A stretch of 64,000 nucleotides of DNA from positions 996,124 through 1,060,123 of the forward strand of contig NZ_QQSY01000001.1 in the NCBI RefSeq assembly GCF_003351225.1, given 5' to 3'. Below the pieces are notes generated by a model. That model was not told the DNA's origin. It worked only from the letters and a program-made list of their open reading frames with translations, and searched no databases. The stretch comes from Dyella solisilvae. Its GTDB lineage: Bacteria > Pseudomonadota > Gammaproteobacteria > Xanthomonadales > Rhodanobacteraceae. A program made the translations under genes and the position numbers. Positions 26,014 to 40,099 of the stretch are shown here, in pieces. Within the stretch, counting starts at the first letter, position 1, and each line of letters opens with the position of its first letter.

Positions 26014-26945
26014 CCCTGCGCCCCCTCTACTCGCTGCTTGCCCTGGCCGTCGCCACGTCGCTGTTGGCGGCGTGCTCGCACGAGGACAGCGGCAGGACCA
26101 GCGCGCAGGCGGCGGCTCCGGCGTTTGCCGCAGTGGCGCGCGGCCGTATCGATGTCGAAGGCGGCATGCTCAAGCTCAGCATGCCCCGCGAAGGCGTGGT
26201 CGCCGAAATCAGGGTGCACGAAGGGGACCACGTACATAAGGGCCAGGTGCTGGCCGTGCTCGATACCAAGCCGGCCCAGCTCGCCGTCAATGCCGCCGAA
26301 GCCGAGCAGAAGCAGGCCGAGGCGCAGGCCCGGCTGCTCGAGGTACGACTGAAGTCGGCCAACGATCGCGCCGACCGCCTCGCGGCCGCGGCCGCCGCCG
26401 GCGCAGGCGACGGCCTCAGCGCCGACGAGGCGCGCGAGGCGGCCCACCAGTTGCAGGGCGAACTGGACAGCGCGCGCGCCGCCGGCGCCATCGCGACGCA
26501 GAAGCTCGATGCGGCGCGCTACGAACTGTCCCAACGGACTCTCCTGGCGCCGATCGACGCCCAAGTGGTGGAGCGTGACATCCAGCCGGGCGCCGGCGTG
26601 TCGCCGCAAGGCGGCCCCGCCTTCGTGCTGCTGCCGGAAGGCGCGCGCATCGTCCGCGCCGAGCTCAACGAATCGTTCGTGGCCGCCGTGCACGAAGGCA
26701 TGCATGCGCAAGTCGTCGACGACAGCGGCAGCGGCGCGCCAACACTGAGCGCGCACGTGCAGCGCATCGGCACGGTGTTCGGCCCCAGCGCGCTGGAAGA
26801 GGATCCCCTCATCCGCGCCAACACCCGCACGGTGGAATGCGTGCTGGCGTTCGACGAGCCGCCGCCGCCCTCGCTGCGCATTGGGCAGCGCGTCATCGTG
26901 CAGTTCACTGCGAACAACAGCGCCAGCGCGAAGCCGGGCCACTGA
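26010..26945 (+). CDS. HlyD/MacA-type periplasmic adaptor lipoprotein
   Basis: A 311-aa membrane-fusion protein with lipobox LLAAC (Cys22). A first biotinyl-lipoyl half (GVVAEIRVHEGDHVHKGQVL) leads to a coiled-coil hairpin of about 100 residues rich in Ala, Glu and Gln. The second lipoyl half is TLLAPIDAQVVERDIQPG, followed by a beta-barrel domain. It bridges the permease and the NodT-type duct. Its lipid anchor suggests attachment at the inner membrane. The MipA-like gene follows 11 bp later. Confidence 0.9.
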   Translation: MTLRPLYSLLALAVATSLLAACSHEDSGRTSAQAAAPAFAAVARGRIDVEGGMLKLSMPREGVVAEIRVHEGDHVHKGQVLAVLDTKPAQLAVNAAEAEQKQAEAQARLLEVRLKSANDRADRLAAAAAAGAGDGLSADEAREAAHQLQGELDSARAAGAIATQKLDAARYELSQRTLLAPIDAQVVERDIQPGAGVSPQGGPAFVLLPEGARIVRAELNESFVAAVHEGMHAQVVDDSGSGAPTLSAHVQRIGTVFGPSALEEDPLIRANTRTVECVLAFDEPPPPSLRIGQRVIVQFTANNSASAKPGH

Positions 26946-26956
26946 GCGGCGGCGGC

Positions 26957-27763
26957 ATGGTCCACCGTCCCTCGTCCACGACGCTACTGGCGCCGTTCCT
27001 GCGCATCGCCCTGGCGGTGCTGGCCCTCGCCACGGCGAGTGGCGCTTGCGCGGACGACGCCACCGAAGGCCCCACCACCCTTCTCGGCGCAGGCGTTGAG
27101 CGCATGCCTGCCTGGTTGGGTTCAAAGGATCATCGCAACCAGCCGGTGCCATACGTCCAGGCCGAGCTGCCGTGGCACATCACGCTGTCCACGCTCGACG
27201 GCCTCACTGTCGACTTCATCCATAGCGGTCAGTGGCGCGGCGGCTTCTACGGCAACTACATGTGGGGCCGGGACACCGATGAGCTGGGGCCGAAGCTGGA
27301 GGGCATCATCGACCCGCTGTCGCCGCGCCTCAACGCCGGCGGCTATCTGGAATACCAGGCCACCGTGCAATTCAGCGTAGGCGCAACGCTGAGCCACGAC
27401 ACCTCGGGCGCGGGCGCCTACCTCAATGTGTACGGCGACTACGACCTGCCCGCGATCGGCTACCTCAACCATGGCCTGCAGCTGCAGTGGCAGGCGATGA
27501 ACGGGGCCGCCATGCGGCGCTTCTTCCAGGTGACCCCGGAACAGGCCTCCAAGCTCGGCGTGGCGCCGTGGTCACCTGGCGGCGGCAGCCAGCAGATCGA
27601 GCTGGAATACGACGCCTATATGCCCACCAGCCTGCACACCGGCTTCGCCCTCGCGCTCAACTACACTCGCCTGCTGAGCGACGCCGCGGCCAGCCCACTG
27701 GTGCGGCAGTTCGGTTCGGCGAATCAGGTGACGACGACGCTGGCGTTCGTCTACCGGTTTTAG
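26957..27763 (+). CDS. MipA/OmpV family outer-membrane protein
   Basis: A 268-aa exported beta-barrel. The signal peptide (IALAVLALATASGACA) is followed by LLGAGVERMPAWLGSKDH, typical of the MipA/OmpV N terminus. Alternating amphipathic strands follow, ending in LAFVYRF with the C-terminal Phe used for barrel insertion. MipA in E. coli links the MltA transglycosylase to PBP1B; OmpV relatives form surface barrels with unclear roles. Its place as the last gene of an ABC exporter operon suggests a function with that exporter. Confidence 0.85.
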   Translation: MVHRPSSTTLLAPFLRIALAVLALATASGACADDATEGPTTLLGAGVERMPAWLGSKDHRNQPVPYVQAELPWHITLSTLDGLTVDFIHSGQWRGGFYGNYMWGRDTDELGPKLEGIIDPLSPRLNAGGYLEYQATVQFSVGATLSHDTSGAGAYLNVYGDYDLPAIGYLNHGLQLQWQAMNGAAMRRFFQVTPEQASKLGVAPWSPGGGSQQIELEYDAYMPTSLHTGFALALNYTRLLSDAAASPLVRQFGSANQVTTTLAFVYRF

Positions 27764-27770
27764 AGCAGGA

Positions 27771-27842
27771 GTGAGTGAAGAGAAGTGAGAAGTGAGAGAA
27801 AGCAGGCGCCGCTCACTTCTCTCCACTCACTTCTCGCTTCAC
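27771..27842. terminator. Long imperfect inverted repeat at a convergent junction
   Basis: Repeats of GAAGTGAG/AGTGAG on the left (27771-27796) are complementary to CTCACTTCTC-type repeats on the right (27811-27842), with an intervening segment that includes GGCGCC. The element spans the gap between the MipA stop and the Rieske-gene stop. It could end transcription from both sides, though no U-tract is present. Confidence 0.45.
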
Positions 27843-28159
27843 CGGTCGTCGCGCGTCCAGATCTGTCCGTCGACCTCATGCACGGGGAAACTCGCGATCG
27901 GTTCGTACGCCGGCGGACAGGTGACTGCACCGGTACGCAGGTCGAAGCGGGCGCCGTGACGCGGGCATTCCACCTCGAAGCCATGCACCTCACCGCCAGC
28001 CAGCTCGCCGCCGTCATGGGTGCAGGTGTCCTCGACGGCATACAGCGCGCCATCGATGTTGTACACCGCAATCGAGGTATCGCCGTCCCACACCACCTTG
28101 AACTCGCCGGGCAGCAGCTCACTGCGTGTGCCCACGAAAATCCAGTCGGCGAGATTCAT
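27839..28159 (-). CDS. Rieske-type [2Fe-2S] ferredoxin
   Basis: A 106-aa single-domain Rieske protein of the NirD/BphA3 kind. The cluster ligands are CTH (Cys46, His48) and CPRH (Cys65, His68), giving CxH-x16-CxxH. DLRTGAVTCPPAYEPI completes the fold. It carries electrons in the cytoplasm, usually to an oxygenase or reductase, but no such partner gene is adjacent. Its ATG overlaps the stop of the GNAT gene (ATGA at 28156-28159), so the two are co-translated. Confidence 0.9.
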   Translation of the reverse strand: MNLADWIFVGTRSELLPGEFKVVWDGDTSIAVYNIDGALYAVEDTCTHDGGELAGGEVHGFEVECPRHGARFDLRTGAVTCPPAYEPIASFPVHEVDGQIWTRDDR

Positions 28160-28704
28160 GCAGCCACCTCCTGCAACGGCTTGCTCATCCAGACAAAGCG
28201 CAGGTCATCCCGGCGAGGGATGCCGAAGCGCGGCTGGCCATAGGGAAACTCGCCGGTCTCGCCGGTGAGGCGATAGCCGCGGCGCTGATACCACGCGATA
28301 AGCTCCGCGCGCTGCTCGATCACCGACATGCGCATGGCTTCCGCCTGCCATTCGTCCCGGGCGATGCGCTCGGCCTCGGCCAGGAGCCCGCGACCCAGCC
28401 CCGCCATCTGCAGCTCGGGGCGGACCGCGAACATGCCGAAATAGCCGGACTGGCCCTGCCGCTCGATATGGCAGCAGGCGGCAAGGTCGCCCTCTCGCTC
28501 GACCAGCAACACCCGGCTGTCGTCGCGGCCGATCAGCCCGGCCACGTTATCGGCGTCGGTGCGCTGCCCGTCGAGCAGGTGGGTTTCGGTGGTCCAGCCG
28601 CGCAGGCCGGATTCACCACGGTAAGCGGATTCGACCAGCGCGACGATGGCCGGCACGTCGGCGGCAGCCGCCTGGCGTGTGAGGGTCAGGGAGGGGATGG
28701 GCAT
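28156..28704 (-). CDS. GNAT N-acetyltransferase
   Basis: A 182-aa Acetyltransf_1-type protein. It has VPAIVALVESAYRGE at the N terminus, LVEREGDLAACCHIE in the central strand, then the acetyl-CoA loop LQMAGLGRGLLAEAE and IAWYQRRGYRLTGE. The substrate is unknown. It is first in a two-gene unit with the Rieske ferredoxin gene and divergent from the M13 peptidase gene. Confidence 0.87.
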   Translation of the reverse strand: MPIPSLTLTRQAAAADVPAIVALVESAYRGESGLRGWTTETHLLDGQRTDADNVAGLIGRDDSRVLLVEREGDLAACCHIERQGQSGYFGMFAVRPELQMAGLGRGLLAEAERIARDEWQAEAMRMSVIEQRAELIAWYQRRGYRLTGETGEFPYGQPRFGIPRRDDLRFVWMSKPLQEVAA

Positions 28705-28870
28705 TTCGCCATGATAAGCCCAGCGACAACTGATCGCACTGCAGCAGTGACCTTCGACACTGGGCGCTGTCCTTGGCGCTGCCTAGCCTGCCTGCTGGGG
28801 TCGTGTTGGCCCCGTGCTGGCCGTGTGGGCCATCCGGACGCACCCGTCGCGTCCCACCAAAGGAGAATCC

Positions 28871-30907
28871 ATGAAGTACCGCATGATGAAACCGCTCGCA
28901 CTCGCTGTCGGCCTGGCCATGGCTACCAGCGCGCTGGCCGCCCCTTCGGGCGCCTTCGATGTGAAGGAACTGGACACGAACAAGGACGTGTGCAACGACT
29001 TCAACGGTTTCGTCAATGCCAAGTGGCTCGCCGCAAACCCGATTCCCGCTGACCGCACCCGCTGGGGCTCGTTCGACGCCTTGCGCGAGGACAGCCTCAA
29101 TGCGCAGCACACCATCGTGGAAAACGCGGCCAAGAACGTCGCCAGCGCGAAGCCTGGTTCGATTGAGCAGAAGATCGGCTACCTGTATGCCTCGGGCATG
29201 AACGAGGACGCCATCGAGAAGGCCGGCTTCGACCCGATCAAGCCGGAACTGGCGCGCATCGCCGCCCTCAAGAACAGCAGCGACATCGCCGCCTACATCC
29301 GCGACAGCTATGCCAAGGGCATTCCGGTCGCGTTCCGCTTCTACGGCAACCCCGACTTCAAGGACTCCAGCAAGCAGATCGCCTATGCCGGCCAGGGCGG
29401 CCTTGGCCTGCCGACCGCCGATTACTACAGCAAGCCCGATTTCGAGAAGATCCGCACCGCCTATGTGGCGCATATCGCGCGCACCCTGCAGTTGGTCGGC
29501 GTGAGCGAGGCTGACGCGCAGGCCCAGGCCAAGGCCGTGATGGCCTTCGAGACGCGCCTGGCAAGCGCCTCGCTGGTGCCGACCGAGCTGCGCCAGCCGG
29601 AGAACCGCTACCACTACGTCAGCATCGCCGACGCTGACAAGGTAACGCCGCACTTCGATTGGGCCGCCTTCTTCAAGGCCCAGGGCGCCGACGTGAAGGA
29701 CGGCTTCTCCCTGTCGCAGCCGAAGTTCTTCGCCGAGTTCGACAAGATGCTGGGCGATGTGCCGGCGTCGGACTGGCAGGCTTACCTGCGCTTCCACGCC
29801 ATCGACGAAGCCTCGCCCTACCTGTCCAAGGCGTTCCAGCAGGAAGACTTCGCCTTCAACGCGCAGACGCTCAATGGCCAGAAGGAAATGAAGGCGCGCT
29901 GGAAGCGCACGCTCGACGCCGTGGAAGGCGGCATGGGCATGGCGCTGGGCCAGTTGTATGTGGCGGAGACCTTTTCGCCTGAATCCAAGTCCCGCGCGCT
30001 GGAACTGGTGAATAACCTGCGCGCCGCCTACAAGACGCGCATCGAAAACCTGCCATGGATGAGCGAGGCGACCAAGCAGAAGGCGCTGGAGAAGTGGGCC
30101 AGCTTCACTCCCAAGATCGGCTACCCGGACAAGTGGCGCGACTGGACCGGCCTCACCATCAAGCAGGGCGACTACTTCGCCAACGTGGAGGCCGCCGCCA
30201 AGTTCAACTATGACTACATGGTGGGCAAGATCGGCAAGCCGGTGGATCGCACCGAGTGGGGCATGACGCCGCAGACCGTCAACGCCTACTACAACGCCCA
30301 GAAGAACGAGATCGTGTTCCCTGCGGCGATCCTGCAGCCGCCGTTCTTCGACGCCAAGGTCGACGACGCACTCAACTACGGCGGCATCGGCGCGGTGATC
30401 GGCCATGAGATGGGCCACGGCTACGACGACCAGGGCAGCAAGTTCGACGCCCAGGGCAACAACGCCAACTGGTGGACCGATGAAGACCGCAAGGCCTTTG
30501 AAGCCCGCACCGACAAGCTGGCCGACCAGTTCAACCACTATGAAGCGCTGCCGGGCAAGTTCGTCAACGGCAAGCTGACCATGGGCGAGAACATCGGCGA
30601 CCTCGGCGGCCTCAACGCCGCCTACGACGCACTGCAGATGGCGCTGGCCAAGAATCCCAAGGAAGCCAAGAGCAAGATCGACGGCTACACCCAGGAGCAG
30701 CGCTTCTTCCTCAACTGGGGACGCGTCTGGCGCGGCAACATCCGTCCCGAAGCCCAGCTCACCCTGCTCAACACCGACCCGCACGCTCCGGCTCAGTTCC
30801 GCGCCATTGGCGCACCTTCGAACATGCCGGCGTTCGCGCAGGCGTTCCAGTGCAAGCCCGGCGACAAGATGGTGCGTGACGGCGAGAAGCAGGTGAAGAT
30901 CTGGTAA
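28871..30907 (+). CDS. M13-family (neprilysin/PepO) metallopeptidase
   Basis: A 678-aa exported gluzincin. The signal peptide (LALAVGLAMATSALA) precedes DVCNDFNGFVNAKWLAANP, the conserved M13 N-terminal element. The active site is VIGHEMGHGYDDQG (first ligand His512 with HExxH) and the third ligand Glu573 is in MGENIGDLGG. NAYYNAQKNEIVFPAAIL contacts the substrate backbone. It should cleave oligopeptides on the amino side of hydrophobic residues in the periplasm or outside the cell. ATG 28871 has AGGAG with normal spacing. A strong terminator follows. Confidence 0.93.
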   Translation: MKYRMMKPLALAVGLAMATSALAAPSGAFDVKELDTNKDVCNDFNGFVNAKWLAANPIPADRTRWGSFDALREDSLNAQHTIVENAAKNVASAKPGSIEQKIGYLYASGMNEDAIEKAGFDPIKPELARIAALKNSSDIAAYIRDSYAKGIPVAFRFYGNPDFKDSSKQIAYAGQGGLGLPTADYYSKPDFEKIRTAYVAHIARTLQLVGVSEADAQAQAKAVMAFETRLASASLVPTELRQPENRYHYVSIADADKVTPHFDWAAFFKAQGADVKDGFSLSQPKFFAEFDKMLGDVPASDWQAYLRFHAIDEASPYLSKAFQQEDFAFNAQTLNGQKEMKARWKRTLDAVEGGMGMALGQLYVAETFSPESKSRALELVNNLRAAYKTRIENLPWMSEATKQKALEKWASFTPKIGYPDKWRDWTGLTIKQGDYFANVEAAAKFNYDYMVGKIGKPVDRTEWGMTPQTVNAYYNAQKNEIVFPAAILQPPFFDAKVDDALNYGGIGAVIGHEMGHGYDDQGSKFDAQGNNANWWTDEDRKAFEARTDKLADQFNHYEALPGKFVNGKLTMGENIGDLGGLNAAYDALQMALAKNPKEAKSKIDGYTQEQRFFLNWGRVWRGNIRPEAQLTLLNTDPHAPAQFRAIGAPSNMPAFAQAFQCKPGDKMVRDGEKQVKIW

Positions 30908-30934
30908 GACCAGCCGACCTTCGTTAGACCAAAG

Positions 30935-30963
30935 ACGCCGCGGAACACCGCGGCGTTTTTTTA
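30935..30963 (+). terminator. Rho-independent terminator after the M13 gene
   Basis: The perfect stem ACGCCGCGG/CCGCGGCGT (loop AACA) is followed by eight T residues on the plus strand, 27 bp past the stop codon. Confidence 0.9.
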
Positions 30964-31164
30964 TGCCTTGAGGGAATGCACCCGGCGCGGGGTCGAATCC
31001 CGACCACGTTCATCTGCGCGAGACGCCAACCTGCCATCGATCATGTTCCGGAGCCGGTCCGCCTGCTCTTGGGCCAATCGGTAAAGCTCTGAAAGCCCTT
31101 GGCGTGGCTTCCGGCCACCGGCCGGCGCCACTAATCTGTCCACAACTTCCAGCGGGGGAAACCG

Positions 31165-31914
31165 ATGCAACGGATCGCTTTCGGGGTACTGGTGGTTTGT
31201 CTGCTTGCCGCATGCGCGACGCAACCGGACCAAAAAGCCAAATCGGCAGCCACGCAGGTCACGCTGTATGTCGACAAGTCAGGCAATCCTGCGACCAGCC
31301 CCGAAGAGGAACAGGTATTGTCTGCCCTGCACATGATTCAGGACGGCAAGATCATGGCCGCCATCGACGGGCCCCTGAATGCCGTCATCGGCACATTCGA
31401 AGCCCAATATGCCCATGCCGACGTCAAGGTCTACAGCGCCCGCGGAGCGACCGACGCGCTGATCTACGCCACCCTCGGCACAGGCGGCGCGTCGGGACAG
31501 AAGGTCGAAGTACTCGGCCCGGCCTGGGCCATGGCCTACTGGGCACGGGGCTATGCGTACGGAGAAATGGCGCGTTACGACGACGAGCGCCTGGAACTGG
31601 AAAAGGCGCTGGCGCTTGCTCCCATGGACGCGCAGTACAGCAACGAGCTCGGCTACGTTTACCTGCAGAAGCACGAGTGGCAGAACGCACTCAGCTACTA
31701 CGAGAAAGCCGAGGGATTCGCCGACTTCAATCCGTCCAATGCCGACAGCATGAAGTGCACGTCTTTCCGCGGTCAGGGCTATGTGCTGGTGGAACTGCAT
31801 CGCCTCGACGAAGCCGAAGCCAAATACCGCGCCTGCCTGAAAATCACGCCAAATGAGCCGAAATCACTCGGGGAAATCGGCTACATCGAGGGACTCAGGA
31901 AGACCCAGCACTGA
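31165..31914 (+). CDS. TPR lipoprotein
   Basis: A 249-aa lipoprotein with lipobox LLAAC (Cys17). It has a central segment EVLGPAWAMAYWARGYAYGE and at least three tetratricopeptide-like repeats (RYDDERLELEKALALAPMD, YSNELGYVYLQKHEWQNAL, RLDEAEAKYRACLKITPNE). TPRs serve as protein-interaction scaffolds, and the partner is unknown. ATG 31165 follows the GC-rich AGCGGGGGAAACCG. It is convergent with sufS. Confidence 0.85.
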   Translation: MQRIAFGVLVVCLLAACATQPDQKAKSAATQVTLYVDKSGNPATSPEEEQVLSALHMIQDGKIMAAIDGPLNAVIGTFEAQYAHADVKVYSARGATDALIYATLGTGGASGQKVEVLGPAWAMAYWARGYAYGEMARYDDERLELEKALALAPMDAQYSNELGYVYLQKHEWQNALSYYEKAEGFADFNPSNADSMKCTSFRGQGYVLVELHRLDEAEAKYRACLKITPNEPKSLGEIGYIEGLRKTQH

Positions 31915-31944
31915 TCCTTCCGGTACATCAACCGGCGGCAGGGA

Positions 31945-33192
31945 TCACATCAGCAGCTTGCGCACCTTCAGCAGCGCCGTGACGAAGGCGTCGACTTCTT
32001 CGCGGGTGTTGTAGAACGCCAGCGAAGCGCGAAGCGTGGCCGGTACTCCAAAGAACTGCATCAGCGGGTGGGCGCAGTGGTGGCCCGAGCGGACGGCGAC
32101 GCCTTGCAGGTCGAGCAGCGTCGCCAGGTCGGTGGCTTGCGCGCCCTCGATCAGGAAGGAGATTACGGGCTCCTTCTCCTGCGCCTCTCCGATCAGGCGA
32201 AGGCCGGGAATTTCGCGCAGCCGTTCTGTCGCGTAGGTGAGCAGCTGCTGCTCCCACGCGTGAATCGCCTCGAAGCCGACCGACGCGTAGTAGTCGATGG
32301 CCGCGCCCAGTCCCACGAATCCGGCGATGTTGGGCGTACCCGCTTCGAACTTGTGCGGCGGCTCGGCAAAGGTGGTGCCATCGAAGCGCACTTCACGAAT
32401 CATCTCGCCACCGCCGAAGAACGGCGGCATGGCTTCCAGGTGTTCCTTGCGCGCCCACAGTGCGCCGGTGCCCGTGGGCGACAGCATCTTGTGACCGGTC
32501 AGTGCGTAAAAGTCGCAACCCAGCGCCTGTACGTCGACCGGGCGGTGCGGCACAGCCTGCGAACCGTCCACCAGCAGTGGAATGCCGCGTTTGCGGCACT
32601 CGCGCGCAATCTCTCGTACCGGATTGACTGTACCGAGCACATTGGACACGTGCGTGACGCAGGCGAGTTTCACCTCCGGCGTCAGCATCTCGATGTACTT
32701 CTCGACGATCAGCTCGCCCTTCTCGTCGATCGGAGCAGCCTTCACCGTGGCGCCGGCGCGTGCGGCGACCAGCTGCCACGGCACGATGTTGGCGTGGTGC
32801 TCCATCACCGTGGTGAGGATTGCGTCGCCCGGCTGCAGGCGCGGCAAGGCATAGCTGTAGGCGACCAGGTTGGTCGACTGCGTGGTGCCGGAGGTCAGCA
32901 CCAGTTCGTTGCGCGAGGTGGCGTTGATGAAGCGTGCCAGCTTGTCGCGGGCGCCCTCGTAGGCCGCCGTGGCTTCCTCGCCGAGCTGGTGCACGGCGCG
33001 CGACACGTTGGCATTGTGTTCGCGGTAGTGGTTGCTCACCGCCTCGATCACGCTCAGCGGCTTCTGGCTGGTGTTGGCGTTGTCGAAATAGATCAGCGGC
33101 TTGTCGTGCACCGTGCGCGACAGCAGGGGAAAATCCTCGCGGATGCGCTGCACATCGAACACGGTCGGTAGCGGCTTGGTCTGTGCGTTCAT
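31945..33192 (-). CDS. sufS: SufS cysteine desulfurase
   Basis: A 415-aa class V aminotransferase-fold enzyme that removes sulfur from cysteine for Fe-S assembly. The PLP Lys235 is in LTGHKMLSPTGTG, the stacking His is in MEHHANIVPW, and the persulfide Cys373 is in RSGHHCAHP, the group II (SufS) pattern. No sufE or sufU gene is seen in the window, so its sulfur-acceptor partner must be elsewhere. It is last in the suf operon, 33 bp after sufD. Confidence 0.96.
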   Translation of the reverse strand: MNAQTKPLPTVFDVQRIREDFPLLSRTVHDKPLIYFDNANTSQKPLSVIEAVSNHYREHNANVSRAVHQLGEEATAAYEGARDKLARFINATSRNELVLTSGTTQSTNLVAYSYALPRLQPGDAILTTVMEHHANIVPWQLVAARAGATVKAAPIDEKGELIVEKYIEMLTPEVKLACVTHVSNVLGTVNPVREIARECRKRGIPLLVDGSQAVPHRPVDVQALGCDFYALTGHKMLSPTGTGALWARKEHLEAMPPFFGGGEMIREVRFDGTTFAEPPHKFEAGTPNIAGFVGLGAAIDYYASVGFEAIHAWEQQLLTYATERLREIPGLRLIGEAQEKEPVISFLIEGAQATDLATLLDLQGVAVRSGHHCAHPLMQFFGVPATLRASLAFYNTREEVDAFVTALLKVRKLLM

Positions 33193-33225
33193 CGGGTTGG
33201 TTTCGCCTGTGTCCCGGGGTTGTCC

Positions 33226-34541
33226 TTACGCCGACGGCAGGTGCGCCATCAACTGCTGGTCGAGGTGCTCGCGCAGGCCCTGCCCGGGCAGCGACTCGAA
33301 CACTGCCCGACAGAATGCGGCGGTCAGCATCGAACGCGCTTCCGCCAGCGTGATGCCACGCGAGCGCAGGTAGAACAGCGAACGTTCATCCAGCTGACCC
33401 ACCGTGGCGCCATGCGCCGCCTTTACTTCGTCAGCATAGATCTCGAGTTCCGGCTTTGTGTCGATCTCGGCCTGACCCGACAGCAGGAGGTTCTTGCTGC
33501 TGAGACTGGCGTCGCTGCCGTCAGCGCCGGGCGCGACCACGATCGCGCCACGGAACACGCCGCGCGAGCGCTGGTCGGCCACGCCGCGCCACACCGACTC
33601 CGAGGTGGTGTTGAGCGCCTGGTGACGGATCGCCATCTGCGTATCGACATGCTGGCGGCCGTTGAGCACGAACACGCCACGCGTATCCAGCCGCGCGCGA
33701 TCGCCCGACAGGACGGCATGCAGGTCATGCCGGACCAGCGAGCCACCGAGTTCCAGCACGTACAGCGCGGCTTGCGCATCCTCGTCGAGCTGGACGCTGT
33801 CATGGCGCACCAGCGTGCTGCCACCAGCCGCGTTCTGCAGGGTGACGTGCCGCAGCTGCGCGCCCTTGCGCAGCACGATGTCGGCCACCTGGGTACCCAG
33901 ATGCTGCTGCTCACCATGGGCGACATGGTGCTCCACCAGCGAAAGCTCGGAGCCCTCGCCCAGTTCGATCACATGACGCACGTGCCAGGCGAGATCCCCA
34001 TCCGCAGCAGCGCCGATGAACAACAGATGCACCGGCGATGCGACCTTGGCGCCGGGCGCCACGCGCAACACGACACCGTCACCGGCCAACGCCGCGTTGA
34101 GGCGGGCGAAAACGTCGCCGCCTTCGCGGTAGTGGCGCGACAACGCGAAGCGAAGCGGTTCGGCGTCACCCTGCAACGCATCGGACAGCGCCTGAAGGCT
34201 CAAGCCTTCGGGAAGCGCATCCGTGCGGGACAGGTCGGCGCGGAACGCGCCGTTGACGAACACCAGCGAAGGCCCATCAACGCCGGGCAGCGCGAACGCC
34301 GCGGCGTCGACGGCGCGCGATACCGCCTGGGCATCACCCGGGGCGAAGCGGCGCTGCGCCAACGCGCGCAAGGCGGTGTATTTCCAGGCCTCCATGCGCG
34401 TATCCGGCAACCCCGCCGCCGCGAAGGCATCGAGGTTCTCGCGGCGCGCGGCATCCAGCCAGGCGATACCGCTACCAGGAAGCTGCGCCTGGGCGGCGGC
34501 CTCCAGCAGCGAATCGACAAAGGGAGTGCGTTGCGGCTCGC

Positions 34542-34545
<4 letters not shown>
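33226..34545 (-). CDS. sufD: SufD Fe-S scaffold subunit
   Basis: A 439-aa SufD. MEAWKYTALRALAQRRF lies near residue 50, a right-handed beta-helix core fills the middle, and the SufB/D C-terminal signature includes SQKPE-like TKPELEIYADEVKAAHGAT and LRSRGITLAEARSML. It forms SufBC2D with SufB and SufC and takes part in iron entry and cluster building. Its ATG overlaps the sufC stop by four bases. Confidence 0.95.
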
Positions 34546-35312
<767 letters not shown>

Positions 35313-35330
35313 GTTCGGTACTCGGTGGTG

Positions 35331-35965
35331 TCAGGCGCCGTGGTCGTCGCTGCGACGTTGCAGCACGACATAGGTGAAGGTTTGTTCGCTGCCGGACGGC
35401 GTGCGATGCACGTCGCGGCTCTCGGTGACAAGGGTGAAGCTAGGTGCGAAGCGCGAGGCCAGCGTGGCGGCGTCATAACGCGCCACCGGCAGTCCGCTGC
35501 AACGTTCGGGACCGTCCTCGGCAAAGGCGCCGATAACCAGGCAGCCGCCCGGTCGCACGGCGCGAGCCGCCGCTGCCACGTAGCGCGCCTGGTCGGAGGC
35601 CTCGGTAAGAAAGTGAAAGACGGCACGGTCGTGCCACAGCGCATAGTGGGCGGCGGGCAGCTCGACACCGGTGACGTCGCCGACGATCCAGTGCACAGGA
35701 TGTGCCTGCGGACCAAGGCGCAGCTGGGCTTCGGCCATCGCCACCGCGGACAGGTCCAGCACGCTCACGTCGGCAAAGCCGCGCGCCAGCAGGTCGTCGA
35801 CCAGGGTGGCGCGGCCGCCGCCGACATCGATCACCGCCTGCTCGCGCGGCACATCCAGTGCATCGATCAGGCGCAGCGACTCATCAAGACGCGGGCGGAA
35901 CCAGCTGGTCTGCCCCTCGGTCTTGCCGCTGTATACGGTGTCCCAGTGCGTTTGGCGCGTCGCCG

Positions 35966-35969
<4 letters not shown>
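35331..35969 (-). CDS. Class I SAM methyltransferase inside the suf operon
   Basis: A 212-aa methyltransferase. Motif I is [15 protein letters not shown] at 46-60, an acidic residue ends the next strand ([10 protein letters not shown]), GDVT is near 100, and [13 protein letters not shown] is the motif IV region. The N terminus [17 protein letters not shown] resembles methyltransferase-11/25-type proteins annotated near SUF or thiopurine enzymes. Its substrate is unknown. Its ATG overlaps the sufB stop (ATGA at 35966-35969) and sufC follows by 18 bp. It is therefore an integral operon member. Confidence 0.88.
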
Positions 35970-37444
<1,475 letters not shown>

Positions 37445-37488
37445 GGGTGTCTTCGTGTCGTCGTAGTCAGTCGGCGGGCGATCGGCGG

Positions 37489-39887
<2,399 letters not shown>

Positions 39888-39900
39888 CCCGTATGTCGCC

Positions 39901-39962
39901 CTCTCCCCTGTGGGGAGAGGGCCGGGGCATGGACATCTTTACGGTGGTGAGGCGCCACTCTT
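39901..39962. repeat. Second dispersed repeat family (copy 1)
   Basis: The hairpin CTCTCCCC-TGT-GGGGAGAG begins a 62-bp element. Its sequence through GGGGCATGG, TCTTTACGG and GCCACTC recurs at 55424-55480. It lies directly after amtB and could also help to end transcription. Confidence 0.55.
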
Positions 39963-40099
39963 GCGACAAACCCCATCGCCGGGAGCGCCCCCTGTGTGCA
40001 ACCGGGGCATGCCGATGCTTCGCGGTCGCGCACAGACCGCTCCTACAGTTCGCGCGCCTCTCCCGCTAAGCTGCCCGGCAACACCACTTGCAGCACGCC

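Noticed and set aside
30961-31233. A 90-codon minus-strand frame between the M13 and TPR genes
   Set aside because: It starts inside the TPR lipoprotein gene and stops inside the M13 terminator; the composition is not protein-like and no ribosome-binding site precedes it.
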